This document shows positions 28,178 to 41,980 of a stretch of DNA of 64,000 nucleotides, in pieces; position 1 is the stretch's first letter; each line of letters begins with the position of its first letter. This DNA comes from Oleisolibacter albus (lineage in GTDB: Bacteria; Pseudomonadota; Alphaproteobacteria; Azospirillales; Azospirillaceae). The position numbers and the translations under genes were made by a program. The notes beneath the pieces are model-generated. The model ran no database searches. It was not told where the DNA came from and saw nothing but the letters and a program-made list of their open reading frames with translations. The stretch covers positions 310,001-374,000 of the forward strand of contig NZ_QGNJ01000001.1 in NCBI RefSeq assembly GCF_003336875.1, read 5' to 3'.

Positions 28178-29200
28178 TCAGGTCGTCGGCAGCAGGTCGA
28201 AATAGACCAGGACGCCGGCCGTCAGCACCACCCAGATCAGCGAGAACGGCAGGAAAACCTTCCAGCCCAGCCGCATCAGCTGGTCGTAGCGGTAGCGCGG
28301 CAGCGTGGCACGCACCCAGATGAAGAAGAACAGGACCAGCACGATCTTCAGGATGAACCAGATCGGCCCGGGCAGCCAGTTGAACGGCGCGATGTCCAGC
28401 GGCGGCAGCCAGCCGCCCAGGAACAGGACCGAGGTCAGCGCGCTCATCAGGATCATGTTGATGTATTCGCCCAGGAAGAACATGGCGAAGCTCATCGACG
28501 AATATTCGACGAAGAAGCCGCCGGACAGTTCCGACTCGCCTTCCGGCAGGTCGAAGGGCGCGCGATTGGTTTCCGCCAGGGCCGAGACGAAGAACACCAC
28601 GAACATCGGGAACAGCGGGATGCAGAACCAGACGGTCCTCTGCGCTTCCACGATCTTCGACAGGTTCAGCGACCCGACACAGAGCAGAACGGTGATGATG
28701 ACGAGGCCGATGGAGACCTCATAGCTGACCATCTGCGCCGCCGAGCGCAGACCGCCCAGGAACGAGTACTTCGAGTTCGAGGCCCAGCCCGCCATGATGA
28801 TGCCATAGACACCCAGCGAACTGATGGCGAACAGGTAGAGCACGCCCACATTGATGTTGGCCAGCACCAGCCCCTCGCCGAACGGGATCACCGCCCAGGC
28901 CACCAGAGCCAGCAGGAAGGTCAGCATCGGCGCCGCCAGGAACACCATACGGTTGGCGCCGGACGGGATGATGGTTTCCTTCGCCAGCAGCTTGAGACCG
29001 TCGGCGAAGGGCTGCAGCAGGCCGAAGGGGCCGACCAGGGCCGGGCCCTGGCGCAGCTGCATGGCGCCCAGCACCTTGCGTTCCATATAGGTCAGCATGG
29101 CCATGCCGACCAGCAGCGGCACCACGATGGCCAGGATGGCCGCCACGATGCGCACGACAACGGGCAGGTCGCCCCACAAGCTCGTCAGATACTCACCCAT
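28178..29200 (-). CDS. nuoH: NADH-quinone oxidoreductase subunit H
   Basis: 340-residue heel subunit that forms much of the quinone cavity, eight membrane helices. Signatures: [36 protein letters not shown], the acidic loop [20 protein letters not shown], and [23 protein letters not shown] precedes the ATG. It follows nuoG by 7 bases. Confidence 0.98.
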   Translation of the reverse strand: MGEYLTSLWGDLPVVVRIVAAILAIVVPLLVGMAMLTYMERKVLGAMQLRQGPALVGPFGLLQPFADGLKLLAKETIIPSGANRMVFLAAPMLTFLLALVAWAVIPFGEGLVLANINVGVLYLFAISSLGVYGIIMAGWASNSKYSFLGGLRSAAQMVSYEVSIGLVIITVLLCVGSLNLSKIVEAQRTVWFCIPLFPMFVVFFVSALAETNRAPFDLPEGESELSGGFFVEYSSMSFAMFFLGEYINMILMSALTSVLFLGGWLPPLDIAPFNWLPGPIWFILKIVLVLFFFIWVRATLPRYRYDQLMRLGWKVFLPFSLIWVVLTAGVLVYFDLLPTT

Positions 29201-29207
29201 CGTCCGG

Positions 29208-31271
29208 TCACTCCGCGGCGGCCGGCACCGCCGGCTTCAGGAAGGCCTCGGTGCACTTGGCCATGGTGACCGACGCGCGGCTGATCGGGTCGGTCATGTA
29301 GAAATTCTCGATCGGCGAGATGAAGTGCCCGCCGCCGATCTCGCCCGCCGTGCCGAAGGCCACCCAGGGGGCCGGCACGATGGTGTCGATCTGGCCGAAC
29401 ACCGGGTTCACCGAGACCAGATGCTGGCGCAGCTGGGACAGGGTGTCATAGGGCAGCGTCTTGCCCAGCTCGGCCGACAGGGCACGCAGGATCTTCCAGT
29501 CCTCGCGGGCCTCGCCCAGCGGGAACACGGCCATGCGGGCCTGCTGCACCCGGCCTTCGGTGTTGACGTAGGTGGCGTTCTTCTCGGTGTAGGCCGCACC
29601 CGGCAGGATCACGTCGGCGCGGTGGGCACCGCGGTCGCCATGGTGGCCCTGGTAGATGACGAAGGCCTTGCCGAACTTGTCGCCAGGGATCTCATCGGCC
29701 CCCAGCAGATACACAACCTCGATCTCGCCGGACTGGCAGCCGGCCAGGATGCCGGCCAGATCGCGGCCGCCGGCCTGGGGCACGAAGCCCACATCCAGGG
29801 CACCGACGCGGCCCGCCGCGGTGTGCAGCAGGTTGAAGCCGTTCCAATCCTCGCGGATGGCGCCGACCGCCTCGGCCAGGGTGCGGACCGCCGCCTGCAC
29901 CGCCGCACCGTCCGGGCGGCGCAGCGCGCCCATGCCCAGGATGATCAGCGGGTTCTTGGCCGCCTTCAGCACCTCGAGGAACGGATGCGTCCCGGCAGCC
30001 AGCGCCGCCAGCTCGGCCCCACCCTCGCCCAGATAGGTCGTGGGATAGGTCAGATCGAAATTCTGCCCCAGCACGCCCACATGCTTCAGGCCACCGGTCA
30101 GGTAGCGCTTGCGGATGCGGGCATTGACCAGCGGCGCATCCCAGCGGGGATTGGCGCCGATGATCAGCACGGCGTCGGCCTGCTCGATACCGGCGATGGT
30201 GCTGTTGAAGACGTAGCCGGCGCGGGCCGACACGTCGAACCTGGCGCCGTCCTGGCGGCATTCCAGGTTCGGGCTGCCCAGGGCCTGCATCAGCTGCTTC
30301 AGCGCCAGGGTCGATTCCACATCGGCCAGATCGCCGGCCAGGGCGGCCATGCGGGTGCCCGCCACGCCCGACAGGCGCTGGGCGATGACAGCGAAGGCCT
30401 CGGCCCAGCTGGCTGGCTTCAGCTTGCCGTCGGCGCCGCGCACATAGGGGCGGTCCAGTCGCTGCCGCTTCAGCCCGTCATGGCTGTAGCGGGTCTTGTC
30501 GCTGATCCACTCCTCGTTGATGTCCTCGTGCAGGCGGGGCTGCACGCGCATCACCTCGGGGCCGCGGGTATCGACGCGGATGTTGGAGCCCACGGCGTCC
30601 AGCACATCGATGGTCTCGGTCTTGCGCAGCTCCCAGGGGCGGGCCGTGAAGCTGTAGGGCTTGCTGGTCAGCGCCCCCACCGGGCAGACATCGACCAGAT
30701 TGCCGGACAGTTCGGAGGCGATGCCGGCCTCCAGGGCCGGCGTGATCTCCAGATGCTCGCCGCGGTTCAGTCCGCCGAGGGCCGACACGCCCGCGATCTC
30801 ATCCATGAAGCGGATGCAGCGCGTGCAATGGATGCAGCGGGTCATGAAGGTCTTGATCAGCGGCCCCATGTCCTTGTCCTTGACCGCCCGCTTGTTCTCG
30901 GCGAAGCGGCCGCGGTCGTAGCCATAGGACACGGCCTGGTCCTGCAGGTCGCACTCGCCGCCCTGATCGCAGATCGGGCAATCCAGCGGGTGGTTGACCA
31001 GCAGGAATTCCATCACGCCCTTGCGGGCCTTGTGCACCGTCTCGGTGTTGGTCTTGACCACCATGCCCTCGCCGGCCGGCATGGCGCAGGACGCCACCGG
31101 CTTGGGCGAGCGCTCGATCTCGACCAGGCACATGCGGCAGTTGGCCGGAACGGACAGGCGTTCGTGGTAGCAGAAGCGCGGAACCTCGATCCCGAGCTGT
31201 TCGCAGGCCTGGAGCACGGACGTGCCCGGCGCGACTTCGATCTCGATGCCGTCGATGGTGAGTTTGGGCAT
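29208..31271 (-). CDS. nuoG: NADH-quinone oxidoreductase subunit G
   Basis: 687-residue peripheral subunit. Iron-sulfur ligands in order: 2Fe-2S Cys34, Cys45, Cys48, Cys62; the His/Cys cluster N5 with His94, Cys98, Cys101, Cys107; 4Fe-4S Cys146, Cys149, Cys152 and Cys196 (CPVGAL). The rest is a molybdopterin-oxidoreductase-like domain without the cofactor. The extra cluster N7 Cys motif of E. coli-type NuoG is not seen, as expected for the alphaproteobacterial/mitochondrial type. Confidence 0.97.
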   Translation of the reverse strand: MPKLTIDGIEIEVAPGTSVLQACEQLGIEVPRFCYHERLSVPANCRMCLVEIERSPKPVASCAMPAGEGMVVKTNTETVHKARKGVMEFLLVNHPLDCPICDQGGECDLQDQAVSYGYDRGRFAENKRAVKDKDMGPLIKTFMTRCIHCTRCIRFMDEIAGVSALGGLNRGEHLEITPALEAGIASELSGNLVDVCPVGALTSKPYSFTARPWELRKTETIDVLDAVGSNIRVDTRGPEVMRVQPRLHEDINEEWISDKTRYSHDGLKRQRLDRPYVRGADGKLKPASWAEAFAVIAQRLSGVAGTRMAALAGDLADVESTLALKQLMQALGSPNLECRQDGARFDVSARAGYVFNSTIAGIEQADAVLIIGANPRWDAPLVNARIRKRYLTGGLKHVGVLGQNFDLTYPTTYLGEGGAELAALAAGTHPFLEVLKAAKNPLIILGMGALRRPDGAAVQAAVRTLAEAVGAIREDWNGFNLLHTAAGRVGALDVGFVPQAGGRDLAGILAGCQSGEIEVVYLLGADEIPGDKFGKAFVIYQGHHGDRGAHRADVILPGAAYTEKNATYVNTEGRVQQARMAVFPLGEAREDWKILRALSAELGKTLPYDTLSQLRQHLVSVNPVFGQIDTIVPAPWVAFGTAGEIGGGHFISPIENFYMTDPISRASVTMAKCTEAFLKPAVPAAAE

Positions 31272-31294
31272 GGTCTTCCTCTCGCGCCCCGTCC

Positions 31295-32596
31295 TTACTC
31301 GGCCGCCACGCGCACGCCACGGTCGGCGGTCGCGCGGTATTCGAGGATGCGGCGTTCCATTTCCGGGCGGAAATGCCGGATCAGGCCCTGGATCGGCCAG
31401 GCGGCCGCATCACCCAGGGCGCAGATGGTATGGCCTTCCACCTGCTTGGTGACGTCGAGCAGCATGTCGATTTCCTCGACACGCGCATTGCCCTTCACCA
31501 TGCGTTCCATGACGCGCCACATCCAGCCGGTGCCCTCGCGGCAGGGCGTGCACTGGCCGCAGCTCTCATGCATGTAGAATTTCGACAGGCGGGCGATGGC
31601 GCGGACAATGTCGGTGGACTTGTCCATGACGATGACCGCAGCCGTGCCGAGACCGGAGCGGACTTCGCGCAGGCTGTCGAAGTCCATCAGCACGGTCTCG
31701 CAGGTCTCCTTCGGCAGCACCGGCACCGAGGAGCCGCCGGGGATGATGGCCAGCAGATTGTCCCAGCCGCCGCGCACGCCGCCGCAATGCTTCTCCAGAA
31801 GCTCCTTCAGCGGAATGCCCATCTCCTCTTCCACCGTGCAGGGCTTGTTCACGTGACCGGAGATGCAGAACAGCTTGGTGCCGCTGTTCTTGGGCCGCCC
31901 CAGATTGGCGAACCAGGAGGCACCGCGGCGCAGGATGGTGGGAACCACCGCGATGGATTCCACATTGTTCACGGTGGTGGGCCGGGCATAGAGGCCGGCC
32001 ATGGCCGGGAACGGCGGCTTGTTGCGGGGCTGGCCCTTCTTGCCTTCCAGGCTTTCGATCAGCGCCGTCTCCTCACCGCAGATATAGGCGCCGGCGCCGC
32101 GGTGCAGGTAGACATCGTAATCATAGCCGGTGCCGCAGGCATTCTTGCCGATCAGACCGGCCGCATAGGCCTCGTCGATGGCGCGCTGGACGTTGGAGCC
32201 CTCGCTGTAGAACTCGCCGCGGATATAGATGTAGCAGGCGGTGGCGCCGATGGCGAAACCGGCGATCAGGCAGCCCTCGATCAGCTTGTGCGGATCATGG
32301 CGCATGATCTCCCGGTCCTTGCAGGTCCCGGGCTCGCCCTCGTCGGCGTTGATGACCAGATAGACCGGGCCGCCATCGGTCTTCTTCGGCATGAAGGACC
32401 ACTTCATGCCGGTGGAGAAACCGGCGCCGCCACGGCCGCGCAGGCCGGATTCCTTCACCAGCTCGATGATCTTGTCGCGGCCGAGATCCAGGATGTCCTT
32501 GGTCCCCTGCCAGTCGCCACGGGCCTTGGCTCCTTCCAGGAAGGGGCTCTCGAAGCCGTAGAGGTTGGTGAAGATGCGGTCTTCATCGCGCAGCAT
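31295..32596 (-). CDS. nuoF: NADH-quinone oxidoreductase subunit F
   Basis: 433-residue NADH- and FMN-binding subunit. [16 protein letters not shown] (about 58-73) is the FMN/NADH Gly-rich loop; [20 protein letters not shown] is the second nucleotide motif; the N3 cluster is in [14 protein letters not shown] plus a later Cys in [16 protein letters not shown] at 32596 follows GAGGAG; the frame runs further upstream into nuoE but that is not coding. Eleven bases separate it from nuoE. Confidence 0.97.
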   Translation of the reverse strand: MLRDEDRIFTNLYGFESPFLEGAKARGDWQGTKDILDLGRDKIIELVKESGLRGRGGAGFSTGMKWSFMPKKTDGGPVYLVINADEGEPGTCKDREIMRHDPHKLIEGCLIAGFAIGATACYIYIRGEFYSEGSNVQRAIDEAYAAGLIGKNACGTGYDYDVYLHRGAGAYICGEETALIESLEGKKGQPRNKPPFPAMAGLYARPTTVNNVESIAVVPTILRRGASWFANLGRPKNSGTKLFCISGHVNKPCTVEEEMGIPLKELLEKHCGGVRGGWDNLLAIIPGGSSVPVLPKETCETVLMDFDSLREVRSGLGTAAVIVMDKSTDIVRAIARLSKFYMHESCGQCTPCREGTGWMWRVMERMVKGNARVEEIDMLLDVTKQVEGHTICALGDAAAWPIQGLIRHFRPEMERRILEYRATADRGVRVAAE

Positions 32597-32607
32597 GGCT
32601 GCACTCC

Positions 32608-33270
32608 TCAGCTCTGGCCGGCCGGCTTGACGCCGGCGCGGGTGGCGGACTCGATCAGCGTCGTCGGCCCGCCCTCGGGACAGGCGGCGATGCGGCCGTT
32701 CTGCGGACCGGTCTTCGGCTGTTCGCCCCGGGCCAGCGCATCCAGCACCGCCTCGGTCGTCGCGGCCGTCAGGTCCTCGTAGAAATCGTCGTTGATCTGC
32801 ATCATCGGCGCGTTGGCGCAGGCGCCCAGGCATTCCACCTCGATGACGGTGAACTGGCCGTCGGCGGTGGTCTCCCCGGCCTTGATGCCCAGCTTCTTCT
32901 CACAGGCGTGCAGCACCGCGTCAGAGCCGCGCAGCCAGCACGGGGTGGTGGTGCAGACCTGGACGAAGTGCTTCCCCACCGGCTTCAGGTTGTACATGGT
33001 GTAGAAGGTCGCCACTTCCTTGGCGCGGATCCGGGGCATCTCCAGCATGTCCGCGACATAGTTGATGGCGATCTCCGGCAACCAGTTGCCGTTCTGGCGC
33101 TGGGCCAGGTCGAGCAGCGGCATGACCGCGCTCTGCTGGCGGCCCGGCGGGTACTTGGCGATGATGCGCTTGGCCAGCTCGAGGTTCTCGGGCGTGAAGG
33201 CGAAGCTGCCCGGTTCCGTGGACCCCGTTTCGGCGGCCCCGGCGGCGACCTTGGTCTCGGCGGCACTCAT
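32608..33270 (-). CDS. nuoE: NADH-quinone oxidoreductase subunit E
   Basis: 220-residue thioredoxin-fold subunit carrying 2Fe-2S cluster N1a, with ligands in [12 protein letters not shown] and [13 protein letters not shown]-terminal helices contain [20 protein letters not shown]. Its ATG overlaps the nuoD stop by 4 bases (ATGA), indicating coupled translation. The C-terminal 50 residues are a variable Pro/Gly-rich tail. Confidence 0.97.
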   Translation of the reverse strand: MSAAETKVAAGAAETGSTEPGSFAFTPENLELAKRIIAKYPPGRQQSAVMPLLDLAQRQNGNWLPEIAINYVADMLEMPRIRAKEVATFYTMYNLKPVGKHFVQVCTTTPCWLRGSDAVLHACEKKLGIKAGETTADGQFTVIEVECLGACANAPMMQINDDFYEDLTAATTEAVLDALARGEQPKTGPQNGRIAACPEGGPTTLIESATRAGVKPAGQS

Positions 33271-34478
33271 CGATCAATCTCTCCGAACACGATGTCCATG
33301 GAGCCGATGATCGCCACCGCGTCGGCGAGCATGTGACCCTTGGACATGAAATCCATGGCCTGCAGGTGCGAGAAGCCGGTGGGGCGGATCTTGCACCGGT
33401 ACGGCTTGTTGGTCCCGTCAGACACCAGATAGACGCCGAACTCGCCCTTGGGCGATTCCGTGGCAGTGTAGGTCTCACCGGCCGGGACGTGATAGCCCTC
33501 GGTGTAGAGCTTGAAGTGGTGGATCAGCGATTCCATCGACCGCTTCATCTCACCCCGCGGCGGCGGCGCCACCTTGCGGTCGTTGACACGCACCGGACCC
33601 GGCGTGTTGGCCAGCTTCTGCAGGGCCTGACGCATGATCTTGTTGGACTCGCGCATCTCCTCGATGCGCACGAGATAGCGCGCATAGCAGTCGCCGGTCA
33701 GGCCGACGGGGATGTCGAAATCGAACTCGTCATAGCTGTCATAGGGCTGCGCCTTGCGCAGATCCCAGGCCACGTTCGAGCCGCGCAGCATGGGGCCGCT
33801 GAAGCCCCAGGCCAGGGCGTCGGCGGCGCTGACCACGCCGATATCGACGGTGCGCTGCTTGAACACGCGGTTCTCGGTCAGCAGCCCTTCCAGGTCGGCC
33901 AGAAACTTCTCGAAGGTCTCGGTATAATCCCAGATGTCATCGGCCAGACCGGCCGGCAGATCCAGATTCACACCGCCACAGCGGAAATAGTTGGCGTGCA
34001 GCCGGGCGCCGGACACACGCTCGTAGAACTCCATCAGCTTCTCACGCTCTTCGAAGCCCCACAGCGACGGCGTGATGGCGCCGACGTCGAGCGCGAAGGT
34101 GGTGATGTTCAGCAGATGGTTCAGGACGCGCGTCATCTCCGCGAACAGCACGCGGATATACTGCGCCCGCTTCGGCGGAGTGATGCCGAGCAGCTTCTCC
34201 TGGGCCAGGACATAGGTGTGCTCCATGCACATGGGCGACACATAGTCCAGCCGGTCGAAATAGGGGTTGGCCTGGAGATAGGTCTTGTACTCGATCAGCT
34301 TCTCGGTGCCGCGATGCAGCAGGCCGACATGGGGATCGGCACGCTCGACCACCTCGCCGTCCATCTCCAGCACCAGGCGCAGCACGCCGTGCGCAGCCGG
34401 ATGCTGCGGGCCGAAATTGATGGTGAACGGCTTGATCTGGACTTCGCCGCCGGGATTGGCAACCTGGGTCTGGGCCAT
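33267..34478 (-). CDS. nuoD: NADH-quinone oxidoreductase subunit D
   Basis: 403-residue 49-kDa-type subunit that forms the quinone site with Nuo[21 protein letters not shown] holds the quinone-site histidine; [15 protein letters not shown] and [20 protein letters not shown] are also diagnostic. NuoC is a separate gene, unlike the fused nuoCD of E. coli. ATG at 34478, with GGAGA six bases upstream, is preferred over GTG at 34484. Confidence 0.98.
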   Translation of the reverse strand: MAQTQVANPGGEVQIKPFTINFGPQHPAAHGVLRLVLEMDGEVVERADPHVGLLHRGTEKLIEYKTYLQANPYFDRLDYVSPMCMEHTYVLAQEKLLGITPPKRAQYIRVLFAEMTRVLNHLLNITTFALDVGAITPSLWGFEEREKLMEFYERVSGARLHANYFRCGGVNLDLPAGLADDIWDYTETFEKFLADLEGLLTENRVFKQRTVDIGVVSAADALAWGFSGPMLRGSNVAWDLRKAQPYDSYDEFDFDIPVGLTGDCYARYLVRIEEMRESNKIMRQALQKLANTPGPVRVNDRKVAPPPRGEMKRSMESLIHHFKLYTEGYHVPAGETYTATESPKGEFGVYLVSDGTNKPYRCKIRPTGFSHLQAMDFMSKGHMLADAVAIIGSMDIVFGEIDR

Positions 34479-34492
34479 GTTCACTCTCCCCC

Positions 34493-35197
34493 TCAGCCCT
34501 TCACCGGCGTAGCGCCGGTCGGTGTGGCGATGGGCTTCGCAGCAGGATTGTCGGCCAGCTCGCGCTGGGTGGGATTGACGGCACCGAGCGGGATCTGCGC
34601 CTTCTCGTCGCCGGGCAGCTGCACGTCGGTCATGCCTTCCCAGGGCGACAGGAAATCGAAGGTGCGGAAATCCTGGGTCAGGGTCACCGGCTCATAGACG
34701 ACGCGCTTCTGGTCCTCGTCGTAACGAAGCTCGACATACCCGGTCAGCGGGAAGTCCTTGCGCAGCGGATGCCCCTCGAAACCGTAGTCGGTCAGGATGC
34801 GGCGCAGATCGGGGTGACCGGAGAAGAAGATGCCATAGAGATCCCAGGCCTCGCGCTCGAACCAGCCGGCCACAGGATAGATGCCGGTGACGGAGGGCAC
34901 GGGCGTGTCCTCGTCGGTGCTGACCTTCACACGCACGCGATGGTTATGCTTCACCGACAGAAGATTGTAGACCACCTCGAACCGCTCGGCGCGGGCCGGA
35001 TAATCCACACCGGCAATGTCGGCCAGCATCTCGCAGTGACAGGTGGAGTCGTCGCGCAGGAACTGCAGCGCCTTGGCCACGGCGTGGCGGACCACGGTGA
35101 CACACAGCTCACCCAGCTTGACCTCGACCGAGACGATGTCGGTCCCCAGGGCGTTCTGGATGTAGTCGCCGAGTTCCTGAAGGGCTTGATCGCTCAT
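34493..35197 (-). CDS. nuoC: NADH-quinone oxidoreductase subunit C
   Basis: 234-residue 30-kDa-type subunit. The signature region reads [20 protein letters not shown] then [20 protein letters not shown]. The C-terminal 45 residues after PWEGM are a variable extension. It lies between nuoB (28 bases) and nuoD (14 bases). Confidence 0.97.
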   Translation of the reverse strand: MSDQALQELGDYIQNALGTDIVSVEVKLGELCVTVVRHAVAKALQFLRDDSTCHCEMLADIAGVDYPARAERFEVVYNLLSVKHNHRVRVKVSTDEDTPVPSVTGIYPVAGWFEREAWDLYGIFFSGHPDLRRILTDYGFEGHPLRKDFPLTGYVELRYDEDQKRVVYEPVTLTQDFRTFDFLSPWEGMTDVQLPGDEKAQIPLGAVNPTQRELADNPAAKPIATPTGATPVKG

Positions 35198-35225
35198 TCT
35201 CTTAGCATCCTCTGTCCGACCCGGA

Positions 35226-35798
35226 TCACGCGCGGATCAGGCGGTTGCCGTTCTTGATCTTCTTCTGCAGCTGCAGGATGCCATAGACCAGCGCCTCGGC
35301 CGTCGGCGGGCATCCCGGCACATAGATGTCGACCGGCACGATGCGGTCGCAGCCACGGACCACCGAGTAGCTGTAATGGTAATAGCCGCCGCCATTGGCG
35401 CAGGAGCCCATGGAGATGACCCAGCGCGGCTCCGCCATCTGGTCATAGACCTTGCGCAGGGCCGGCGCCATCTTGTTGCACAGGGTGCCGGCGACGATCA
35501 TCACGTCCGACTGGCGCGGGCTGGGCCGGGGAATGACGCCGAACCGGTCCAGGTCGTAGCGGGCCATGTAGGAGTGGATCATCTCCACGGCACAACAGGC
35601 CAGACCGAAGGTCATCGGCCACAGCGAGCCGGTGCGGGCCCATTCCAGCAGGTTCTCGTACCGGGCCGTCAGGAAGCCCTTGTCCTGCAACTCCGTGGTC
35701 ACCGCCTTCATATAGGTGTCCTGGGCGGAGCCCGGGGGCAGCGGGCTGGTGTTGCCGATGACGGAGCCGGCGGCGTTGGTGGTCACAAGGTTGCTCAT
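35226..35798 (-). CDS. nuoB: NADH-quinone oxidoreductase subunit B
   Basis: 190-residue PSST-type subunit holding the terminal 4Fe-4S cluster N2 next to quinone. Ligands: the tandem cysteines of GLACCAVEM, Cys in [17 protein letters not shown] and Cys in [14 protein letters not shown] at 35798 with GGAG six bases upstream is better than 35810. The first 30 residues are a low-complexity extension. Confidence 0.97.
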   Translation of the reverse strand: MSNLVTTNAAGSVIGNTSPLPPGSAQDTYMKAVTTELQDKGFLTARYENLLEWARTGSLWPMTFGLACCAVEMIHSYMARYDLDRFGVIPRPSPRQSDVMIVAGTLCNKMAPALRKVYDQMAEPRWVISMGSCANGGGYYHYSYSVVRGCDRIVPVDIYVPGCPPTAEALVYGILQLQKKIKNGNRLIRA

Positions 35799-35826
35799 GG
35801 GGTGCTCCATGGACGGGTGGACGGGA

Positions 35827-36207
35827 TCACTCCCAGTCCAGCGCGCCCTTCTTCCACTCGTAGATGAAGCCGATGGTCAGGATGCCCAGGAACACCATCA
35901 TCGACCAAAAACCGAACAGGCCGATCCCCCCCAGGGACACGGCCCAGGGGAACAGGAAGGCCACTTCCAGGTCGAAGATGATGAAGAGGATGGCCACCAG
36001 ATAGAAGCGGACATCAAACTTGCTGCGGGCATCATCGAAGGCCTCGAACCCGCACTCGTAGGCAGACAGCTTCTCGCTGTCAGGGTTCTGCTTGCCGGCC
36101 AGCAGCGAGGCCACCAGCATGGCGCCGGCCACGGCCATGGCGATCGCCAGGAAAACCAGAATCGGCAGGTACTCGACCAGCAGAGGATTGGACAGCGGAT
36201 CAGTCAT
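35827..36207 (-). CDS. nuoA: NADH-quinone oxidoreductase subunit A
   Basis: 126 residues, three membrane helices, first gene of the operon. The loop [22 protein letters not shown] contains the Cys (ND3 loop) near the quinone site and the [12 protein letters not shown] helix carries conserved acids. Start at 36207; the reading frame continues upstream without family similarity. The leader region up to tRNA-Asp is about 375 bases and holds a Fur-like box and the tRNA terminator. Confidence 0.96.
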   Translation of the reverse strand: MTDPLSNPLLVEYLPILVFLAIAMAVAGAMLVASLLAGKQNPDSEKLSAYECGFEAFDDARSKFDVRFYLVAILFIIFDLEVAFLFPWAVSLGGIGLFGFWSMMVFLGILTIGFIYEWKKGALDWE

Positions 36208-36391
36208 CGCCACACCGTTGCAGCCGACTGGCGTGCGCGCCCGCATCAGCGGACATTTGCGCCCGTTCCAGCCAAGCGGATCATGGACGGAAGGCCCCAG
36301 AACGGGGCCCGGTGGAATATAGGCCGCCCGTCTAGCCAAGGAAAGCAAATTACGCCCATTTCGTCGCAGGGTCAGTCCGTCGCGACCAATT

Positions 36392-36410
36392 GAGAATGAT
36401 TTGCATTTAC
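36392..36410. promoter_or_regulatory. Fur-box-like site upstream of nuoA
   Basis: GAGAATGATTTGCATTTAC matches the 19-base Fur consensus at 14 positions. It is 185 bases upstream of nuoA and on the other side faces only tRNA terminator sequence, so the nuo operon is the only obvious target. No convincing protein starts on the plus strand here. Confidence 0.5.
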
Positions 36411-36540
36411 GCTGTAATGTCTTCGGTCAAGTCCCTGAAAATACGGGATATCGCCAACATGCAGGACCAAGACATCACCCCGATACCCGGCACCGGCGGA
36501 GCAGCGCCGACGCTGGCCAGGCAAGGTCCGGATGCGAAAA

Positions 36541-36559
36541 CGGCGCCCGGAGGGCGCCG
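36541..36559 (-). terminator. Rho-independent terminator of tRNA-Asp
   Basis: Perfect 8-base stem CGGCGCCC/GGGCGCCG with a 3-base loop; read on the minus strand it continues into TTTTCG. It lies 24 bases past the tRNA-Asp 3' end and separates the tRNA from nuo. Confidence 0.85.
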
Positions 36560-36583
36560 CTTGCGGAACAGACCACGATGAGG

Positions 36584-36660
<77 letters not shown>

Positions 36661-36937
36661 GTATTTATTGACCTCTTTGACCCCGGCCGCCGCTGTCTTT
36701 CGTCAGCGCCGCGCCGTCGTCCGTGGCGTGGGCGGGTGTATAGGCGGGCTGGAGATCCTTGTCAAACAGGAAAATCGATCACCGCCGCATTCTTTTATCG
36801 CCGCGAATAAGAGCCCTCCCCTGCCGCCAGCCGTTCCGCCGCGCCCCACGGCATGCGGACGTGCATCCCGCAGGGGCCTGCCCCGGCCTGGATCCTACAC
36901 TGGTCTGTTTCGGTGCGGGTGGAAGCGGGGGTGATGG

Positions 36938-37012
<75 letters not shown>

Positions 37013-37080
37013 ATCCAGCGACCGCCCCGCGGCGGTCCGGTGGAGGCCCGGATAGCACGGCTGGCGGCTCCTGAAAAACA

Positions 37081-37109
37081 AAAAACGGGACGTCGTGAGA
37101 CGCCCCGTT
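37081..37109 (-). terminator. Rho-independent terminator downstream of hup
   Basis: On the minus strand AACGGG-G-CGTC pairs with GACG-T-CCCGTT around a 4-base loop (37084-37109), then TTTTTTGTTTTT. It is about 155 bases past the hup stop and 70 bases before tRNA-Val. The 155-base stretch between holds no recognisable gene. Confidence 0.85.
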
Positions 37110-37264
37110 GGAAAACCGGCTGCACCTGTCGTGCATCGCCTGCGTACCGTTGATGGCGCCGCGCCGCCATCCGCCTTCCCGGCCTTCTGGCTCGGGTCCT
37201 CTCCCCTGCGGGGGCACAGGCGGCCAGGCCCCTCAACCAGGCCGGTGTGCCGCCCGGCGTCGGC

Positions 37265-37537
37265 TCAGTTCAGCGCGTCCTTCAGGCCCTTGCCGGGCTT
37301 GAACTTCGGCTGCTTGCTGGCGGCAATGGCGATCTTCTCGCCCGTCCGCGGGTTGCGCCCTTCAGACGCCGCACGCTCGGCCACGGCAAAGGTACCGAAG
37401 CCCACCAGACGCACTTCATCCCCCTTCTGCAGGGCGACGGTCACCGCATCGAAAACCGCGTCGACAGCCTTGGTGGCGTCAGCCTTGGACAGGCCGGCCG
37501 TCTCGGCGACAGCGGCAACGAGATCGTTCTTGTTCAC
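37265..37537 (-). CDS. hup: HU-family DNA-binding protein
   Basis: 90-residue nucleoid protein that bends DNA as a dimer. MNKNDLVAAVAETAGLSKAD starts the helical base; the beta arm RNPRTGEKIAIAASKQPKFK has the intercalating Pro in RNPxTG. The start codon is GTG with a GGGGGG ribosome site. It follows lon on the same strand, the usual lon-hup order. Confidence 0.97.
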   Translation of the reverse strand: MNKNDLVAAVAETAGLSKADATKAVDAVFDAVTVALQKGDEVRLVGFGTFAVAERAASEGRNPRTGEKIAIAASKQPKFKPGKGLKDALN

Positions 37538-37607
37538 TTAAGGCCCCCCTTCATCAAGAGAGATACGGTTGCGGGCCCCAGGTAATCCCCGGGAGCTTGT
37601 TTCACTG

Positions 37608-37640
37608 AAAAGCCAGCCGCACCCCGCGCAGGCGGGGTGC
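37608..37640 (-). terminator. Terminator-like hairpin downstream of lon
   Basis: Perfect 9-base stem GCACCCCGC/GCGGGGTGC (37619-37640) with a 4-base loop, then on the minus strand GGCTGGCTTTT. The U run is 7 bases away, so termination may be partial and allow read-through into hup. Confidence 0.55.
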
Positions 37641-37676
37641 AGATGGCCTTCAATTCACACGATTTCGGGGCCTACT

Positions 37677-40085
<2,409 letters not shown>

Positions 40086-40216
40086 TTGGCGTCTCGCCTT
40101 CTCAAAGTCTCCGTGCCGTCAGCCCAGCCTGGGCCCGGTCCGCGTGTCCGCCCCCACTGGGCACGGCAGCACACGGCGACAGCGCAGCAGGTAACGTGGC
40201 ACAGCCATACCCCCCC

Positions 40217-40230
40217 TTCAAGGGCTTGAA
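40217..40230. promoter_or_regulatory. Palindrome TTCAAG-GG-CTTGAA upstream of lon
   Basis: A 14-base inverted repeat, 132-145 bases before the lon ATG. On the minus strand its right half is CTTGAA, the -35 form of heat-shock sigma-32 promoters, with CCACGT 17 bases further; the -10 match is poor. Either a sigma-32 promoter remnant or an operator. The rest of the 353-base lon-clpX gap holds the clpX terminator and nothing else I can see. Confidence 0.35.
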
Positions 40231-40353
40231 CTGCGATGTCACCGCGCTATCGCGGCCATTTCGGGGCGGATCGGCCGGATTTTGGCTGGGATGCACGGCC
40301 TATCCCGGCGTATAGGCGGCCGATCGCAGCACATGGGCCATCACCGGCAAACG

Positions 40354-40386
40354 AAAACGGACCCATCCGCCGGGAATGGGTCCGTT
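40354..40386 (-). terminator. Rho-independent terminator of clpX
   Basis: 11-base perfect stem AACGGACCCAT/ATGGGTCCGTT (40356-40366 with 40376-40386), 9-base loop; on the minus strand it continues TTCGTTTG. It lies 53 bases past the clpX stop and isolates lon from the tig-clpP-clpX run. Confidence 0.8.
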
Positions 40387-40438
40387 CCGTCACGCATTTC
40401 CTGCAATGCACCGCCCTGTGCCCTGCCGGGCCGGAACC

Positions 40439-41704
40439 TCAGGCGCCAGGGGCGGCCTCACTGCGGCGGTCGGAGTAGATGTAGAGCGGGCGCGCCCGCC
40501 CCTCCACCACTTCCTTGTTGATGACGATCTCCTCCACGCCCTGCAGGCCGGGCAGATCGAACATCGGTTCCAGCAGGATGGTCTCCATGATGGAACGCAG
40601 GCCGCGGGCACCGGTCTTGCGCTGAATCGCCTTCAGGGCGATGGCGCGCAGGGCCTCCTCATGCACCGTCAGCTTGACATCCTCCATCTCGAACAGGCGC
40701 TGGTACTGCTTGACCAGCGCGTTCTTCGGCTTGGACAGGATCTCGATCAGTGCTGCCTCGTCGAGGTCGCGCAGCGTGGCCAGCACCGGCAGACGGCCGA
40801 CGAACTCGGGAATCAGGCCGAACTTCAGCAGATCCTCCGGCTCGACCTCACGCAGGATGTCACCGGTGCGGCGCTCATCCGGCGCACGCACATCGGCACC
40901 GAAGCCGATGGACGTGCCCTTGCCGCGGGCGGCGATGATCTTTTCCAGCCCGGCGAAGGCACCGCCGCAGATGAAGAGGATGTTGGTGGTGTCGACCTGC
41001 AGGAACTCCTGCTGCGGATGCTTGCGCCCGCCCTGCGGCGGCACGGAGGCGACCGTGCCTTCCATGATCTTCAGCAGCGCCTGCTGCACGCCCTCGCCCG
41101 AGACGTCGCGGGTGATGGAGGGGTTGTCGGACTTGCGGCTGATCTTGTCGACCTCGTCGATATAGACGATGCCGCGCTGCGCCCGTTCGACATTGTAGTC
41201 GGCCGCCTGCAGCAGCTTGAGGATGATGTTCTCCACGTCCTCGCCCACGTAACCGGCTTCGGTCAGCGTGGTGGCGTCGGCCATGGTGAAGGGCACGTCG
41301 ATGATGCGGGCCAGTGTCTGGGCCAGCAGCGTCTTGCCCGACCCCGTCGGGCCGATCAGCAGGATGTTCGACTTGGCCAGTTCGACGTCGTTGTGCTTGG
41401 CGCCGTGGGCCAGACGCTTGTAGTGGTTATGCACGGCCACGGACAGCACCCGCTTGGCGTGCTCCTGCCCGATCACGTAATCATCCAGGACCGTGCAGAT
41501 GTCGCGCGGGGTCGGCACCCCGTCGCGAGACTTCACCAGCGTGGTCTTGTTCTCCTCGCGGATGATGTCCATGCACAGCTCGACGCATTCATCGCAGATG
41601 AACACGGTGGGGCCGGCAATGAGCTTGCGCACCTCATGCTGGCTCTTTCCGCAGAAGGAGCAGTAGAGGGTATTCTTGCTGTCGCCGCCGGTCGACTTGG
41701 TCAT
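40439..41704 (-). CDS. clpX: ClpXP protease ATPase subunit ClpX
   Basis: 421-residue AAA+ unfoldase. N-terminal zinc finger with Cys15, Cys18, Cys37, Cys40 (CSFCGKS..., CDECVELC), Walker A GPTGSGKT (118-125), Walker [10 protein letters not shown], the pore loop GYVGEDVE, and sensor-2 [10 protein letters not shown]. The start at 41704 with GGAG five bases upstream gives the family length; longer frames upstream are not coding. The 276-base gap to clpP contains an 8-base inverted repeat (CCGGATGT at 41782, ACATCCGG at 41826) with a long loop, so it may have its own promoter. Confidence 0.98.
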   Translation of the reverse strand: MTKSTGGDSKNTLYCSFCGKSQHEVRKLIAGPTVFICDECVELCMDIIREENKTTLVKSRDGVPTPRDICTVLDDYVIGQEHAKRVLSVAVHNHYKRLAHGAKHNDVELAKSNILLIGPTGSGKTLLAQTLARIIDVPFTMADATTLTEAGYVGEDVENIILKLLQAADYNVERAQRGIVYIDEVDKISRKSDNPSITRDVSGEGVQQALLKIMEGTVASVPPQGGRKHPQQEFLQVDTTNILFICGGAFAGLEKIIAARGKGTSIGFGADVRAPDERRTGDILREVEPEDLLKFGLIPEFVGRLPVLATLRDLDEAALIEILSKPKNALVKQYQRLFEMEDVKLTVHEEALRAIALKAIQRKTGARGLRSIMETILLEPMFDLPGLQGVEEIVINKEVVEGRARPLYIYSDRRSEAAPGA

Positions 41705-41980
41705 ATGGGCTCCGTACATCACCGGGTGGCGTACAGGGCGGAACCCCCTTGTGGCTCCCTCCCCGTGCGCCCGGACACCCGCCGGATGTCCTCTTAACTG
41801 GCTGGATCGCCTGCCGTTCCCCACAACATCCGGTGGCTGTGCCGATCCGATGCCATGAACCCGACTGACAACCCCACCGGAGAACCGACGCGGTAGGCCG
41901 GGCGTTTCCGCCCTGCCTGCCATTCAACACCACGGTTGACACAGCGATCAATAGCTTGTTGGTCGCTGCTCCCCCAAAGG

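Noticed and set aside
36390-36581. Possible 63-residue plus-strand protein beside the Fur-like box
   Set aside because: No ribosome site, no family resemblance (checked against HemP-like and Bfd-like small iron proteins), and its 3' part is the tRNA-Asp terminator.
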